Assembly (NCBI GenBank): GCA_028015205.1
Contig: CM051521.1
Span: forward strand, 127,356,614-127,420,613
DNA: 64,000 nucleotides
Direction of reading: 5' to 3'
DNA from: Mytilisepta virgata
Lineage: Eukaryota > Mollusca > Bivalvia > Mytilida > Mytilidae
Shown: positions 33,986-46,659 of the stretch, in pieces
Position numbering within the stretch: position 1 is the first letter of the stretch
How the letters are laid out: every line of letters begins with the position of its first letter
The notes under the pieces: model-generated
The model's input: the letters and a program-made list of their open reading frames with translations, nothing else
What the model was told of the DNA's origin: nothing
The model's database searches: none
Program-made: the position numbers and the translations under genes

Positions 33986-34059
33986 CCATACCACATTCTC
34001 AATTAAAATATCGATTAAAACAACTAGTTCATCAATATTTTTCAAGACAAATGGCACAC

Positions 34060-35130
34060 GCAGGTATACATTTCTAGTTTAAGGTAGAGAAATGGCTTAT
34101 TTCGTTAAGAACCACTTTGATTCTGACAAAAAGTATTCTGAAGATGAAATTACAAACATGTTAGATTTTCTCATAGACAAATTTTTGTTGAATTTGGCGG
34201 TCGAATTTTTCAACAAACAATCGGCATTCCAATGGAAACCAACTGTTGTCCTCTCCTCGCCGATCTGTTTCTGTACTCATACGAAGCGGACTTCATTCAA
34301 GGGCTGCTACGTGAAAATAAAAAAAGAAACTAGCTCAATCCTTTAATTTCACTTTTTGTTAAATAGATGACGTGTTGTCGTTAAATAACGATAAATTCCA
34401 TGACTTTCTGCATCTCATCTACCCCAGTGAACTTGAAATTAAGGATACTACAGATACATCAAAGTCCGCTTCATATTTGGATTTGTTTCTCGAAATAGAC
34501 AATGAGGGACATCTGAAGACAAACCTTTATGACAAACGTGATGACTTCGACTTTTCTATTGTTAACTTTCCATTCTTGAGTAGCAATATACCAGCATCGC
34601 CTGCATATGGCGTATACGTTTCTCAGCTTATCCGATATTCAAGGGCATGTGTGAGTTACCATGAATTTCGACAAAGATGATTACTGCTGTCACAAAAGCT
34701 TCTTAATTAACCATGGGTTTATTAGGGATAAGTTGATGTTATCACTTAGGACATTTTATGGTCGTCATCACGAATTGATTGACCTTTACAGTGTTCAAAT
34801 ATCTGAGATGATGTTGGACCTGTTCCCATTGTCGTAACATTTCATGTACCTCCACCGATTTGTGACTACAACTGGATTGACTTTGTTGAACTTCACGACG
34901 GGTGCTGTATACAGAGCAGAAACTGCATATCCTTCCGGAGCACCTGGGTTCACTCCTGGTTTTTATAGGAGTTCGAGTTGTTCATTGTTTTTAGTTTTCT
35001 GTGTTTATTTGTTGTGCTTGTGGTTGTTCGTTTGTCTTCCCGGGTTTGTCTGTCCAATGGATTACGTTTTATTGATTGCTCCTTAGGTATATTTGTCCTT
35101 TTTTTTTTTTTTTTTTTTTTTACAAATATG
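34060..35130 (+). pseudogene. Decayed reverse transcriptase element with 3' tail
   Basis: Fullest copy of the dispersed element. 34092-34200 reads YFVKNHFDSDKKYSEDEI and LDFLID; after frameshifts, the CPLLADLFLYSYEADFIQ-type region is seen. 34372-34670 reads DDVLSLNNDKFHDFL, ELEIKDTTDTSKSASYLDL, and NIPASPAYGVYVSQLIRYSR. Then a stop and the 3' tail (34740-35110) ending in a long T run. The family is widespread in aquatic invertebrates and resembles Penelope-like or non-LTR reverse transcriptases; subclass not settled. Several stops and shifts, so inactive. It sits just upstream of the polycystin-like gene on the opposite strand. Confidence 0.75.
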
Positions 35131-35639
35131 TTATATGAGAAGAAAGCTTTCCTGCCTAGGAACTGATGCTGATGATAGATACTGTAATTAATAAATTATA
35201 ATTTGTTCTGGTATACACTTTACAAAAATGTACATGTAAAAAATTATAATAATTAGTACACTTTTATCATGAGAATATAAATATACATAACTGTGAAAAT
35301 AACCTGCTTCATGTAAATTGATTTTCTTACTTGAAGTGGATATGAGACCACATCCCAGTGATTTACATGAAAATTTGTACAAATTTCATAAAATACCTCT
35401 TTTGTATAGGTTTCACAATGAGTGGGAATTAGATATCGCTTGATAAATTGGGTATAATAATAAACCAGCCTTTTCGAGTTCATTTATTTATCGAAATTAA
35501 ATAACGAGAGTTGATATCAAACGATATCTAATTTTTACAAGTTGTTAAATATAGATTCTACAACGATGACCAATTGATCATGAAATTTATCAACTCGAGA
35601 TAATACAATTTTAATTTTTAAACTGGGAGGCTTATCTGA

Positions 35640-35830
35640 ATGATTCTCAAAACAGAATACAGTGAATATGTCTATCAGACTAACACTAAAGCTGTGTATG
35701 GTGGAAATAAGAATGAACTTTCTACCCGTCAGCTGGAACTTTCGGTCAATTGGACACATTCTGAGGGACTTTGGTAAAATGAAAGTTTCAATTATAGAAC
35801 AAAATTTAAATTGGAGTAATATTTTTATAT
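35640..35830 (+). pseudogene. GIY-YIG endonuclease remnant
   Basis: Reads FLPVSWNFRSIGH and DFGKMKVSIIEQ, matching the C-terminal part of the fragment at 63620-63850 (FLPVSQQFRSTGHD). This type of endonuclease is carried by Penelope-like retroelements (family knowledge). Only the C-terminal half is present. Confidence 0.55.
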
Positions 35831-36442
35831 ATATTGATCATTTGTATATATATATACGTTATGTTATTGAATTATTAACTGTATGTAAATATACTCTTGG
35901 CCTAAGCAAACAGTCGGTTAATACAGTCACCCAGAACTGAATTAGCCCAGAATGAATCCAATTGATACATTTATTAAATTACAAGCTATTTAATATTTAT
36001 CTGTAGATTCACGAGTGGAAATAATAATTCATTGCTAACAACTGCATACATTGACAGAAGATAATTAACTCTTCGCGCACAGTCAAATTAAAACCTAATA
36101 TCAAATAGAAAAATGTATGAATCAATTTTGAAAATAGAAAGAATCTCATAAAAATGAGCATAAATGATGTTTAAGAAATTGAACCCGCTATGGTCCGCGG
36201 TTAGGCTTTCCGTAGATAATTACCTGACAACCCCCCTATATTGTTTTCAATGTCTTATTAATAATTCCTTTCGCAATACAGCAGAATTGATGCAGGATCT
36301 CAATGATCCGAAAATTTTGCTAAGTTTGAATTATTGTTTTAATTCAAACATTTATTTGCTTTATTTTGATGTTGATTTGCAATTACAAATGTACCATGTA
36401 TATCCCAAGATACATGTCGGTAACTGAAGCTGTATTTTATAG

Positions 36443-36530
36443 CGGATTTGGCCGAGTGGTCTAGGACATGATGCTAGGCGAATAGGTGCCAAAGTGTCAG
36501 TTCGAGACTCACCAGAGGCGCACAAAAATT
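36443..36530 (+). repeat. tRNA-like (Leu/Ser-type) SINE head
   Basis: GGATTTGGCCGAGTGGTCTA gives an A box and CAGTTCGAGACTC a degenerate B box, with a long variable region as in type II tRNAs. The two ends do not form a proper acceptor stem, so a SINE head is more likely than a tRNA gene. Confidence 0.55.
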
Positions 36531-36600
36531 TTGACAGTATTAAAATCTGATTTTGACAGTTCTTGGTTAGTGTCCAAACGCATATATATATAGAGAGAGA

Positions 36601-36770
36601 TAGATTCTTCTTCAGGTACGAGTGTATTATGGAATTTCTCCACCCGAGATAGTTATTTATTTTATTTTCAACACGCGAGCTTTTAGCGAGCGTGTTAAAA
36701 TCTAAAATCTAACTATAAAGGGTGGAGATCTTCTATAACTCACGAGTAAATTGAAGAAGAATCTGTTTCT
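36601..36770. mobile_element. Foldback (MITE-like) element, copy 1
   Basis: Left arm AGATTCTTCTTCAGGTACGA and GGAATTTCTCCACCC; right arm GGGTGGAGATCTTC and GAAGAAGAATCT as its inverse. Centre contains CACGCGAGCTTTTAGCGAGC. A diverged inverted copy lies at 59645-59820. No coding capacity. Confidence 0.65.
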
Positions 36771-37349
36771 TCTATAATTTTCATTAAAATCTCAAGAAAA
36801 TGCCGTTTCAGAAATTGTCAGAAAAGTTGATTTTGACTTTTTGACCTTTAACTTTGAAGCTCGAAAATTTGCACAACTTGTAAACTTTACGACCAGTCGA
36901 AATTGAAGGCCTATACTATTATCTTCATGAAAAGGTTTAAATTAGCCGTGTGTAAGCGTGGTTGACTAAACTCAGGAATGGACTATTGAAGTCACTGCAC
37001 TATTAGAAAAAAAAACATGGACGATGAAACCGCCCCGAAATGCAGTAATGAGACTTTATTTTCTAGCAGATTATTAGGTATGAAACATAGAACATTAATT
37101 CGTATTTATTACGCATGTAAAAAAACCAATATCCATATAAGTGGAACCTCCGCAAGTACTACACTCCCCCCATGGAAGTACAAGTCTTGTACAGGTCATT
37201 CTTGTCAACATCAGTGCTGAACGATTGCGTATTTGAGACGGAAACTACGGTAAAGGACTAATATCATAAACAGCAAACTAATCGTCATCGTTCTCTACGC
37301 TTACCCTAGGGTAAGTGCATTTCTAGTCTTCGTTTCTGTGACAACTGCA

Positions 37350-37770
37350 ATCACTAGTACTGTTCAAAACAGATACAGGACTCGCTGCAAACATTTTTAC
37401 CTTTACATGTGCAGGTACACATCGGGTCTTTCAGGATATCTGAAGACATCTGATTCTCAAAGAAATTCTTAATAAGGACATTACTTGACCGTTGCCAACC
37501 GTATTCTAGAGGCAATATTAGTTGTGTCTTCGCCTGACCTGCATTTTGCCAAATATAGACAATAAGTGCTGCCTCTGAAAGGGGAAGGCGCACTAAACGT
37601 CTTCAGAATATGCCAACTACTTAACCCTTAGCATATTTAAGTCCAGGTGAGAAGATGTACTATTTATATCTCGGGTCGTAGCGATCACCGCTTTTATGGC
37701 CCTGTCCATATCCGTGCTACCCAGATCTACCAGCGACTGATACATTTCAGGGTTTGCCATCAAAGTCTTA
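37350..37770 (-). pseudogene. Cys-rich transposable-element ORF remnant (tentative)
   Basis: Minus-strand frames read NPEMYQSLVDLGSTDMD and then WQNAGQAK, LEYGWQRS, and CTCTCKGKNVCSESCICF. The order IW, GW, then a CxCK...C....CxC cluster resembles a widely dispersed invertebrate element-encoded ORF end. Stop codons separate the parts. The similarity is from memory. Confidence 0.35.
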
Positions 37771-38022
37771 TAAATTATATGAGATATCTTATAAACTATG
37801 TAAGATATCTTATAAACTTTATAAGATATCTTATATACTTTAGGAGACATCTTATATACTTTATAAGATATCTTATATACTTTATAAGATATCTTATAAA
37901 AACTAGGTTATATAAGATATCTTATATATTATATGAGACATCTTATATATTATATGAGACATCTTATATATTATATGTGATATTTTGAAGTAAGAATAAA
38001 TAGTAAAACGGCTTGCCATAAA
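37770..38022. repeat. Array of AGATATCT palindromes ending in a TIR
   Basis: About ten units of AAGATATCTTATA or near variants spaced 19-21 bp, alternately joined by AACTTTAT or ATATTATATG, ending with AAAACGGCTTGCCATAAA, the terminal sequence of the element at 10324-11128. The left terminus is not evident. Confidence 0.65.
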
Positions 38023-40550
38023 AATAACTGTGTTTGTATTGCAATTAAAATCATATTTATTGGGAAGTTATGTTTTTCAATTCATACTTAAAATAAAAAA
38101 ATATTAAATATTACTCATTTGTGAAAAAAATGACTGAAATAAAATGGATTATAATAATTACAGTCGAATAATGTTTATAATAGAAAAAAAATTATTTGAA
38201 CCTTGCCAAAGCGAATCAATAAGGATTGAAAGGTTTTATACACCAAAGCCAGCGTGAAATATACTGCAAATAGTACATGTAACGAATAAGGAATAAGTAA
38301 CCAACTTGACGACCCTTACTAATTGTTGACACCTATTACCAACCAAAAATAATGAATTGCTTTTTAATTTTTTTTTTAAAATTCGAAATCTCCTCGTGGG
38401 TTTTATACATTGTAATCAGCTAAATGCGTGAGATTTCATTTTCAATGAACTGATCAGTTTGATGTAATACAGTTTTTCGTTGAATTAAATTCTACAATGT
38501 CATAATTTAATTAAATTATACAATGTCATAAAAGAAAATGCTGATTCGGCGATGTTATTATTCCATTTTTAAAATAAAATCCGTCATGTATCGTTATTCA
38601 ATAGAAACAAGAATTACATAAACCGAGTGACATCTTACATATTAAGATTAACACTTTTTTTCTGTAATCTCGTTATTAACACGATCTGGACATAACTTTA
38701 TTCATTTTCTGTACAGATAAAACTTATTGATAATAGATATAAATATTGCTTTTTATGTATATTTTTACTGGATTTCTGTAACAACTTCCGTTTTTGGACG
38801 CGTAAATTCAAACAGAATAAGATTAAGAGTCAGACAGAAAATTCAGAAAACAATGACGTGAATTTGAGATTTTGATTTTAGTTTATTGTTTGAAATTTTA
38901 TTGAAAGATTTACAATAAGTAAGATTAATTCACCTTTATCTATTGAAAATTGTGTGAATTTTCTATTAAGATGATGATGTTGAATAGCGGTGTCTTATGA
39001 AATATAAATCTCTGTTCCGGTAATTGAAATAAGAAACCTGTGGAAAATTTAACACTAAATACCAAAAAGGAGTCAAATTGAAATCATTTTTCGATCTGTT
39101 GCTGCTATCGTTGAAAGCCTTTGTGTTGAAAAGCTTTCAACGGTTGAAAGCGTTTCCCCTGTCCAAAATATAATATTGACACCATTGTAGCTAGCTGTCT
39201 TTGAACACAGGAAAGCTGTTTGCCGGCCTGTTTTGTCAGCTTTGTCTTGAAGGAAAAACGCTATGGCTCCACAGGATAATGTATAGAAAATAACTCGCAT
39301 ACCGTCTACCACAAGGAAAATAAACAATATACAAAAGAACTGACATATAGAAAATAATACTCTTACATGGCAAAATCCATATCACATGCTGTATCATCCC
39401 GAGATTTCAATATCAGCCTGAGGGCCTCTGGATTTTGACGTTTTATACGTTTTATCATATATTTCAACAGTGGTGGAAAAAAATTCTCTGGCCACGTGAC
39501 CAATATCATTTTAAGGTGTATGATAAAGGATTGATGATATCGATATCATCAAGGTAGAAAATACAGCTAACAATGTTCTTTCAGTATCGTATATGCAATT
39601 TTTCCTTTATTTAATACTAAGTATATGATAAAAAAAATTATTTTCGACATGAAAGTAAATGTCTGAAACCCAATAGTTTGGAAAAAAAGACAATCACACA
39701 TGGTTTTTTATTTTTGTGCATGTGTGTCGCTGTTTAAAAATAAATAATAATTCTGTCAACATGAGTACATTATTGAAATATTTTTTTTAATTGACGTTTA
39801 AACAGCGTAATTTGCAAAACTCGGCCAAAGCTAACTCCATATCAGCGTCAAGAATTGGGACATTCATGATGGAAATAAAAATTCTGTTACTGTTTAATAG
39901 CATTAGAAGTACCAGTATTGATGTTCAGAAAAGAAATTTATGGCGTGCACACTATCACTGTCAAAGTCGTCTCTGTTAATGATTCTTTTAGACAAAATTG
40001 ATTAGAAGGCATGTATTTAGACAAAATGGATTAATAATAATACATGCAACATTTCAAGAGTTGTTATAAAAATAGGTTAGCGTCTATACCAAGTAAGTCC
40101 ATACACGTTAGCATTAGTGTTTAAGTTTGAATTCTGATAATGTGTACAGGCATTCAATTAATGCCTTAAACGTAAATGAAGGAAATGAGAATCTTTTTTA
40201 ATTTGTATATATTTTGATTAAGTTTTTAAACCTTTGAAAATCTATTGATACGACAGCTTATTTAAGTCACAATTTATGGTGAAGAAAAAAACTTAAGTTC
40301 AGTTTATTGGTCGTGACAACGAATTTATAAATCATGACCAAAAGTTAGTAAATCGAGGCCTGGAGCTAGTAAAACCTAGGTAACGAGTTATTAATTCGTG
40401 GCCATGAGTTCATAAAACTTATTTTCACCACGATTTTTTACCCAAACACGCTTTTTATAGTCAAAATAAATTACATAGAATATAATTTTGATTTCTAAAA
40501 AAAAACACGATACATTTACAATCGTTATCATTTGAGGAGTTTCCAAAAAA
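38023..40550. other. AT-rich region, no gene supported
   Basis: Mostly AT-rich non-coding sequence. Minus-strand open frames at 39073-39440 look slightly protein-like but do not join in phase (see rejected items). No repeat family is obvious. Confidence 0.5.
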
Positions 40551-40719
40551 GAGCCATCTAGCGGTATCTAGGGGGGATTATCCAAATTTACGTGTAAAAC
40601 GGATATGTGGCATTCTTAACAGAACATGTATATACTAGAGTACTGTCGGAGACGACAGTTATACCTGCACCGAAACATTTGTTTCATCCAAGTAATGATT
40701 TTGATGCAAATTTAGTGTT

Positions 40720-41160
40720 AAGGACAATACTTACCCCGAGTTAAAATAAACCATGCAAAGTTGATTTTTTAAGCATATTTTGAAAATTTTCGTCCCAAAT
40801 TTCGCTCCACGAAAGAATTCAAAATTTTAAAACCTTATTGCGCATCTACATCACATGTACAATCACTCTATAATGAATGTAGAATCCTTGCATGAATAAT
40901 GGATGAGGAGTTGATGTCACAAGCATATTATGATAATTCGCTGGTTTACGGTCCCACATTTCACCCGTTGAGCGAAATCAAAAATTTTAAAACCTTATTG
41001 CGCATCTAAAGGATATATGCAACACTACTGCGAAGGAATTAAAATGCTATACCCAAAACTGAATGAAGAGTTGATGTCACAAGAAAGTGTGACGGACAGA
41101 CGGGCGGACAGACGAACAGACGGACGGAAGGAGATAACGACAATATACCCGCAATGTAAT
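40720..41160. repeat. Repeat block ending in GACGGACAGACGG
   Basis: Two diverged copies of a text with AAAATTTTAAAACCTTATTG and CGCATCTA, then GAGTTGATGTCACAAG, the second ending in a run of GGACAGACG and CCGCAATGT. The same text recurs at 51400-52260. Confidence 0.7.
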
Positions 41161-43655
41161 TCACAAATACCATGTAGGTGAACCACGAGGGTTAGGTGCC
41201 ATTTTATAATATACAACCATAAATTTTGTAGAGGTCAAATTAACAATTAATTTTCTAATATTTTCTGATCCAAAATTGCAGGCATTATCATTTAAGAATG
41301 CTCGCTGGTCATGTTTTGGTCTTTTTGTCAGATTTTCGGAATCCTCGGGTTTTATCCATTCCTTAAACATGAACTTTTTTTGCCCATGGACCCCAACTTT
41401 TTCTTTTATAATTCAATCATATATACCTTAAAATGGTATTTTACAAAATTTTATGAAATCCTTTTTATTTTTCCATATATCTTTGAGAGACTAAGTTGTC
41501 AATGCAAAGACAATGAAAACACCATTTCCTGCAAATTTTCAAGGCCTTATAGCTCTAAAATAAGCACATGAACCTATATTTTTTTCTTGCTTATTTGTTT
41601 ACTATTCATATGTTCTCTCAAACTAAAATACCTGTTTCAAATCCTATTTATTTCCCATTAGACCAGCGATCATCCTTAAATAACTTAATTAATCTAGGAA
41701 TATTTGAATCGCGACTGCGAATAAATACGTTGGCAACATGTTCTAGGTAGGTATTGACCGCATCTTCATTATTCAGAGTAACACTAAGTATTATAATTAG
41801 CCAAGGTCGAAAATTGCAATGTAGTTATATTAATTAACCATATTTGCCAAACGGCAAAAACAAAATCATGAAGAAAAAATTAAATCAATATGTTTTAACA
41901 ATCACAGTTCTACCAAACATATTAAAGTCTCTCTCGTTTCAAAAAAATTGATAAAAGTTTTTTTTTATTACGAAGTGCGTTAAACAGAAGTATCTTGACG
42001 CACTGTAAAATAATTGTCAGAACACTATACTATTATTATGATTGTTTTGGAGTTGTGGTTGTCTCAGCTCGACTACATGTTGTAGACCTACAATTTTCTG
42101 TTATTTTGTAGAGTTTATATATTTATCCCCGCACATTGGGATGAAATTTCCGATAATAGCTCTACAGGCATTATCTTGGAACACAATCAATACTATAAAA
42201 CATTTGAAACCCTAAACTAAAAGAAAAAATATACTACAATTTTAGTAACAGATTTAATTGCATCAGTTTAAATCGCTAACTATATCAATCCGTTAAAAGG
42301 TATAAAATTGATTTAAATCATATATTTTTTATATATATATTAAGCCATTAATTCTAAAGATGATACTTCGTCAAAAGGAAGTCGTTTTGTTTTATTTTGA
42401 AACCGTGTTTGGCTAAAAGATCCGTAAGCATAATTGACGGCTAGAATTATTTTTCACACAATGGGAACTGTAAAGACTAGTTTTGGCTGCATTTCGTCTT
42501 TTAATCCCTTGCAAAATATGATTACGCAAAATGAAAAAAAAAATAAATGTATATTCTTAACGCATTTTGAAAAAAAAAATTAAACTGCGTTAAAGTGGTC
42601 TCGATTTTAACGCAGTTTGAAAATTATTTTCGGTAAATCGTGTGGACTTTTTGATGCATAAAAAATCATTTTCAAAAAATTCAAATTTCACAGTGCGTAT
42701 TTTTTTTTAAAATGGGTTGTAAAAACGTATCAGAACATCATGAAACTTCTTACTATTGATCTTTAGTGTTATCTTCAATCAAAATTAGCACAGTCATGTT
42801 TCTGTTTAACAAAAGATTATTTGTCAGATGAGGAGGGTGTTTTCAGCTCAATGTACATTTTTACACAACAAAATGGTTGCTACGGGCGTTTAGGGCGAAT
42901 TGCGTTTGCGCACTTTTTTTGAAAAATCCTGATGTCTTTTCCGCACCACTTTGACCTTTTTTTTTTTTGCGCACCACAAACATCAAGTAATTAATTAAAT
43001 TTACAGCTAAGTATACTAGGTAGTTATATGTCTGTATACGTAATAAATGCACTGCTCTTACCAAGCAGTTTATTTAAAACAGTATTGAATATCATTTTTT
43101 TTTTCAAATGCGAAAGCCACAGACAAACAGAGGGGATAAAAGTTTGATATTTGACGACTACACATTTCGTTTTCACAAAAATTGATAAAATGGACACATA
43201 AATTGGAGATTTACACCAAAATCGTGCAAAGCAACGATTAAAACGGATAGAGAAAAAGCCATTGTTGATTGCAGAGGCGAACATTAACACGAATCTGATA
43301 AACAAAAACTGGAGAGGCAGCAAATTCATGTGGTATTTAATAAAAAAAAGCATTGGAGTTGTGTTTTATATGTATATAAAAAACTTTTAGCTGATCATTA
43401 CTATCTGAGCATTTAACTGTGTATATATATTTTTTTTATATGCATGAATATATCCTGCTTGAGCAGATTGGCAACAAACTTTCCCGAGATACATTTTATA
43501 TTGTATGTATTGTAACTTAAGGTAACGGAAGGTTTTTATCAATCAAAAGCGCAAAATAAATGTTCAAAGACAGTGCGCAAATGCAAACAAAAAAAAAGCG
43601 CAATAGAAGGGGAAAAAACTTCGGAAAAGATATGCCAAAATGCGGAAATGAAAAA
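41161..43655. other. AT-rich region, no gene supported
   Basis: No coding exon, RNA or clear repeat recognised. A homopolymer-rich stretch lies near 42530-42600. Confidence 0.5.
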
Positions 43656-43659
43656 CGCC

Positions 43660-43985
43660 GGTTGCTCCATGTGTACATTAGGACCATGACATGTAACAGA
43701 AATTTATAAACGATACCCCCGCAAACTGAGACCATGACATGTAACAGAAATTTATAAAACATACCCTCGCCAAACTGAAACCATGACATGTCACGGAAAA
43801 TTTATAAAACATACCATCGGCAAACAGAGACCATGACATGTCACGTAAAATTTATAAAACCTACACCCGTCACACTGAGACGATAACATGTCATGGAAAA
43901 TTTATAAACCATACCACCTTCAAACTGAGACCATGACATGTCACGGAAAATTTATAAAACATACCCTCGGCAAACTGGTTTCTAG
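43660..43985. repeat. Tandem repeat, about 60-bp unit
   Basis: Five or six diverged units sharing ACCATGACATGTCACGGAAA and ATTTATAAAACATACC. The ACATGT core is palindromic. Adjacent sequence shows nothing else. Confidence 0.8.
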
Positions 43986-46650
43986 GGTTTACTGTTATAA
44001 GTATCTTCGATATTTAAATATCGAATGAGTGCGTGATGAAGCTAAGGTTCTACAAAAGCGTGAACGAACATTCCAGAAGATGCCTTTTATTTCAGTCAGT
44101 TTCAGTTTTATTTATACAGATGATGTGTGTACCGTCTTTCAGTAATTATAACTTGATTGATTATATGAACTGTAAATTAAAAATAACAGTTTTACACTCC
44201 CTTATGACCAAGGTGATGATTTAAACAACCAAGCAGAGATCGCTCCCTTTCTTGGTTGTTCCATAACAACGTCAACAGATAATTAGAGTTAAGTTCTCGT
44301 ATTAATTAGTATGAAATGTTTACCATTATCTAAGAAATAGCAGCTGTAATAGCTTTAGTTATAATGACTACAAAAAGGAACACAACCGAGGTTCAAAACT
44401 TTAAACAAATAATAGTATTAGTTCGATATCGAGTGCTTGTTAAGTGATGGGTACTTAAACAAAACAGTAGTACCAAAGGGAGGTAATATACAATATAGGA
44501 TATCAATTATAATGCACCAGATGAGCACTGTCTCATCTGATGTACTCAAAGCCAAAACATTTGTGAAAAGTAAAACAATGATTTAAAAGAACTTTTAATT
44601 CAAATCCAATAGGATCTTTAAGGGTGATACCAGAATACCATCTCAGAATAAAGCAATGTCTTAATTAGAAAGGGTGAAAAACATAACAATTTTAAAACTA
44701 ATTTTTTATGTATCCCCTTTAATAAACTTTAATCAAAAATCGTCAATGTAATTATAACATCTCGTCATTCATCCAATTAATTTACAAAACAATTACCAAT
44801 AGTCGATTTTTTTTTGTGATTTAAAAAAGATTAGAAACCGCCCTGCGTTACTGTGTTATCAACATATAAATTTCTATTAACAATTTTGACATACTGAAGG
44901 AGTGTTTATTGATAAGTAACAATGCCGTTTTGCTCATATTTGAACTTTTTTTATTACAAAATTAAGCAATAAATTAATGTAAATTAATCTACTCAATAGT
45001 TCACATTAAATTTGTAAATAAACTGTTGATAAAATCGTGGGAAGCTTTTTTTATATAATAGTTCTCAATTTTGTTGCAATCGAACATTAAAATATGATTA
45101 ATTAAAATGATACTTCGGATACTTCTGTCAATGAATGATGACGGAAAAATAGAGGAAAGTGTCGAATAACACAGCAAATCCGAAATAATTAGATTGGTAG
45201 AAAGGAATTTTGATAAAATATCATTAAATAACGTTCAAGGAAAGCAACGGCCCTTTCGTTGCTTTATCGTGTCACAGAAGACGTTCACCACTGATAAGAA
45301 ACACACAAGTGAGCTTCTGATTTCCTGGATGATCTTTTTGTTGTTTTTTTGTTTTTTGTTTTTTGTTTGTTTTATTGCTGACAATTACAGCAATTTTCTC
45401 TTTCACGAATTGTAAATCAAATAATGAGATGGAAACAGATCTGAAATCACTAACTGAGCATCTCAAAATTTCCTGAAGTCACTAAAATGACTCACCTCAG
45501 AGTCCTCATTGAAATTACTAACTGAGGATCTCAAAGGCCCCATAGGAAGTCAAAGTCCTCTGTGCGAACGTACCCTTGCACCAGATCGGGTGTGACACGT
45601 GGCTAGGCTTTATTGGCTATATGGATACAATTTACCAATTCATAACATACTGGGCGCAGAAGGTGAAGGGGTGAAATGAATGTGAGACTCGCTGCCCATT
45701 GGTCAATATTAGATTAAATGATAAATAATTTTAAACGGCCTCAGTTCTTCCTTCGAAACATATGAAATAAAACAATTCCAACTCTAGCTTTAAAGAATGT
45801 GGGTAATTTGTATGATTAAAATAGCGATTTTTAGCAAAAATTCATCCCCCCATTTTTTGGCATGAAGAGCCATGGGAACGTGCAATTTTTGTTGCATTTT
45901 AAAAATCAATTGGATACATTTCCATTTTTCAAAAAATTAAAATTTTTATTTTTATGAAATTTTATTTCATATCTCGGTACCCCCATATGAGATTAACATA
46001 GAAACAGAATTGGTACTTTGCATTCATATCTGACAGGATGCGTTCGGACATACGTAAGTAGACAGCACGTTATAAACAGATTAATGCATGCCGTAATCCA
46101 TATCGATCAGGTATCATTCATCGCCACATATAGGACCCTGGGCAAACCCTCGGTCCGCTATGGGAGTCTCGGGGCGATATCCATTCCTGTATTAATCAAT
46201 AAATATTGCAGGCTCATTTTTGGTAATGTTTTACATGGAATATTAAGTTGCTATTTAATAATATAAAAATATTTTCATCTGAAATGTTTATTGTTAAAAT
46301 TTGCCAAGAATTTGCTAATAAAAATTATAAAAATTAATTGTTATATTTCTTTAAGTATTTCGATACGCTTGCTGTAACATTATCTGAATGTTTACAATAA
46401 AATATATCTTAAGTTTAGATCAAATCCATTTTCAGGTAACAATTGTATTTTCTTTCAAACTAAATTACATTGTCTACATTTATGGAAACTAATAAAATAA
46501 GGACTGTCTCCCTCATGCAGAGCTGTGTCATTAGATATTTTTTGCTTGTCGTGTAACATTGGTTTATTCGTCCTACTTTCTGCATTTCCGGAGCACAACG
46601 GAAGAGAAATTGGGCATGAGAACTGGTTACAATGTGCCTTATTTGATAGA
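43986..46650. other. No gene supported; one GGACC-type repeat fragment
   Basis: AT-rich non-coding sequence. Near 46110-46195 the text ATATAGGACCCTGGGCAAAC and CTCGGTCCGCTATGG is a diverged copy of the palindromic block at 58245-58385. A poly-T/GTTTT stretch lies at 45335-45370. Confidence 0.5.
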
Positions 46651-46659
46651 GCGATAGTA

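Noticed and set aside
35253..35483. Minus-strand frame with HCETYTKEVFYEICTNFH, possibly a 5' exon of the polycystin-like gene
   Set aside because: Has a fair donor (GTAAGA) but no acceptor with a pyrimidine tract and no module signature; also lies beyond the retroelement.
36443..36530. tRNA-Leu or tRNA-Ser gene
   Set aside because: Acceptor ends do not pair and the B box is degenerate.
39073..39440. Minus-strand frames reading IAFFLQDKADKTGRQTAFLC and KRQNPEALRLILKSRDD that look protein-like
   Set aside because: The two do not join in a common phase with the visible splice sites, no family is recognised, and no further exons are convincing. Kept as an unsupported hint.
45194..45415. Plus-strand open frame with a hydrophobic tail (MIFLLFFCFLFFVC)
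   Set aside because: The hydrophobic part comes from a GTTTTTT-rich run; no splice or family support.
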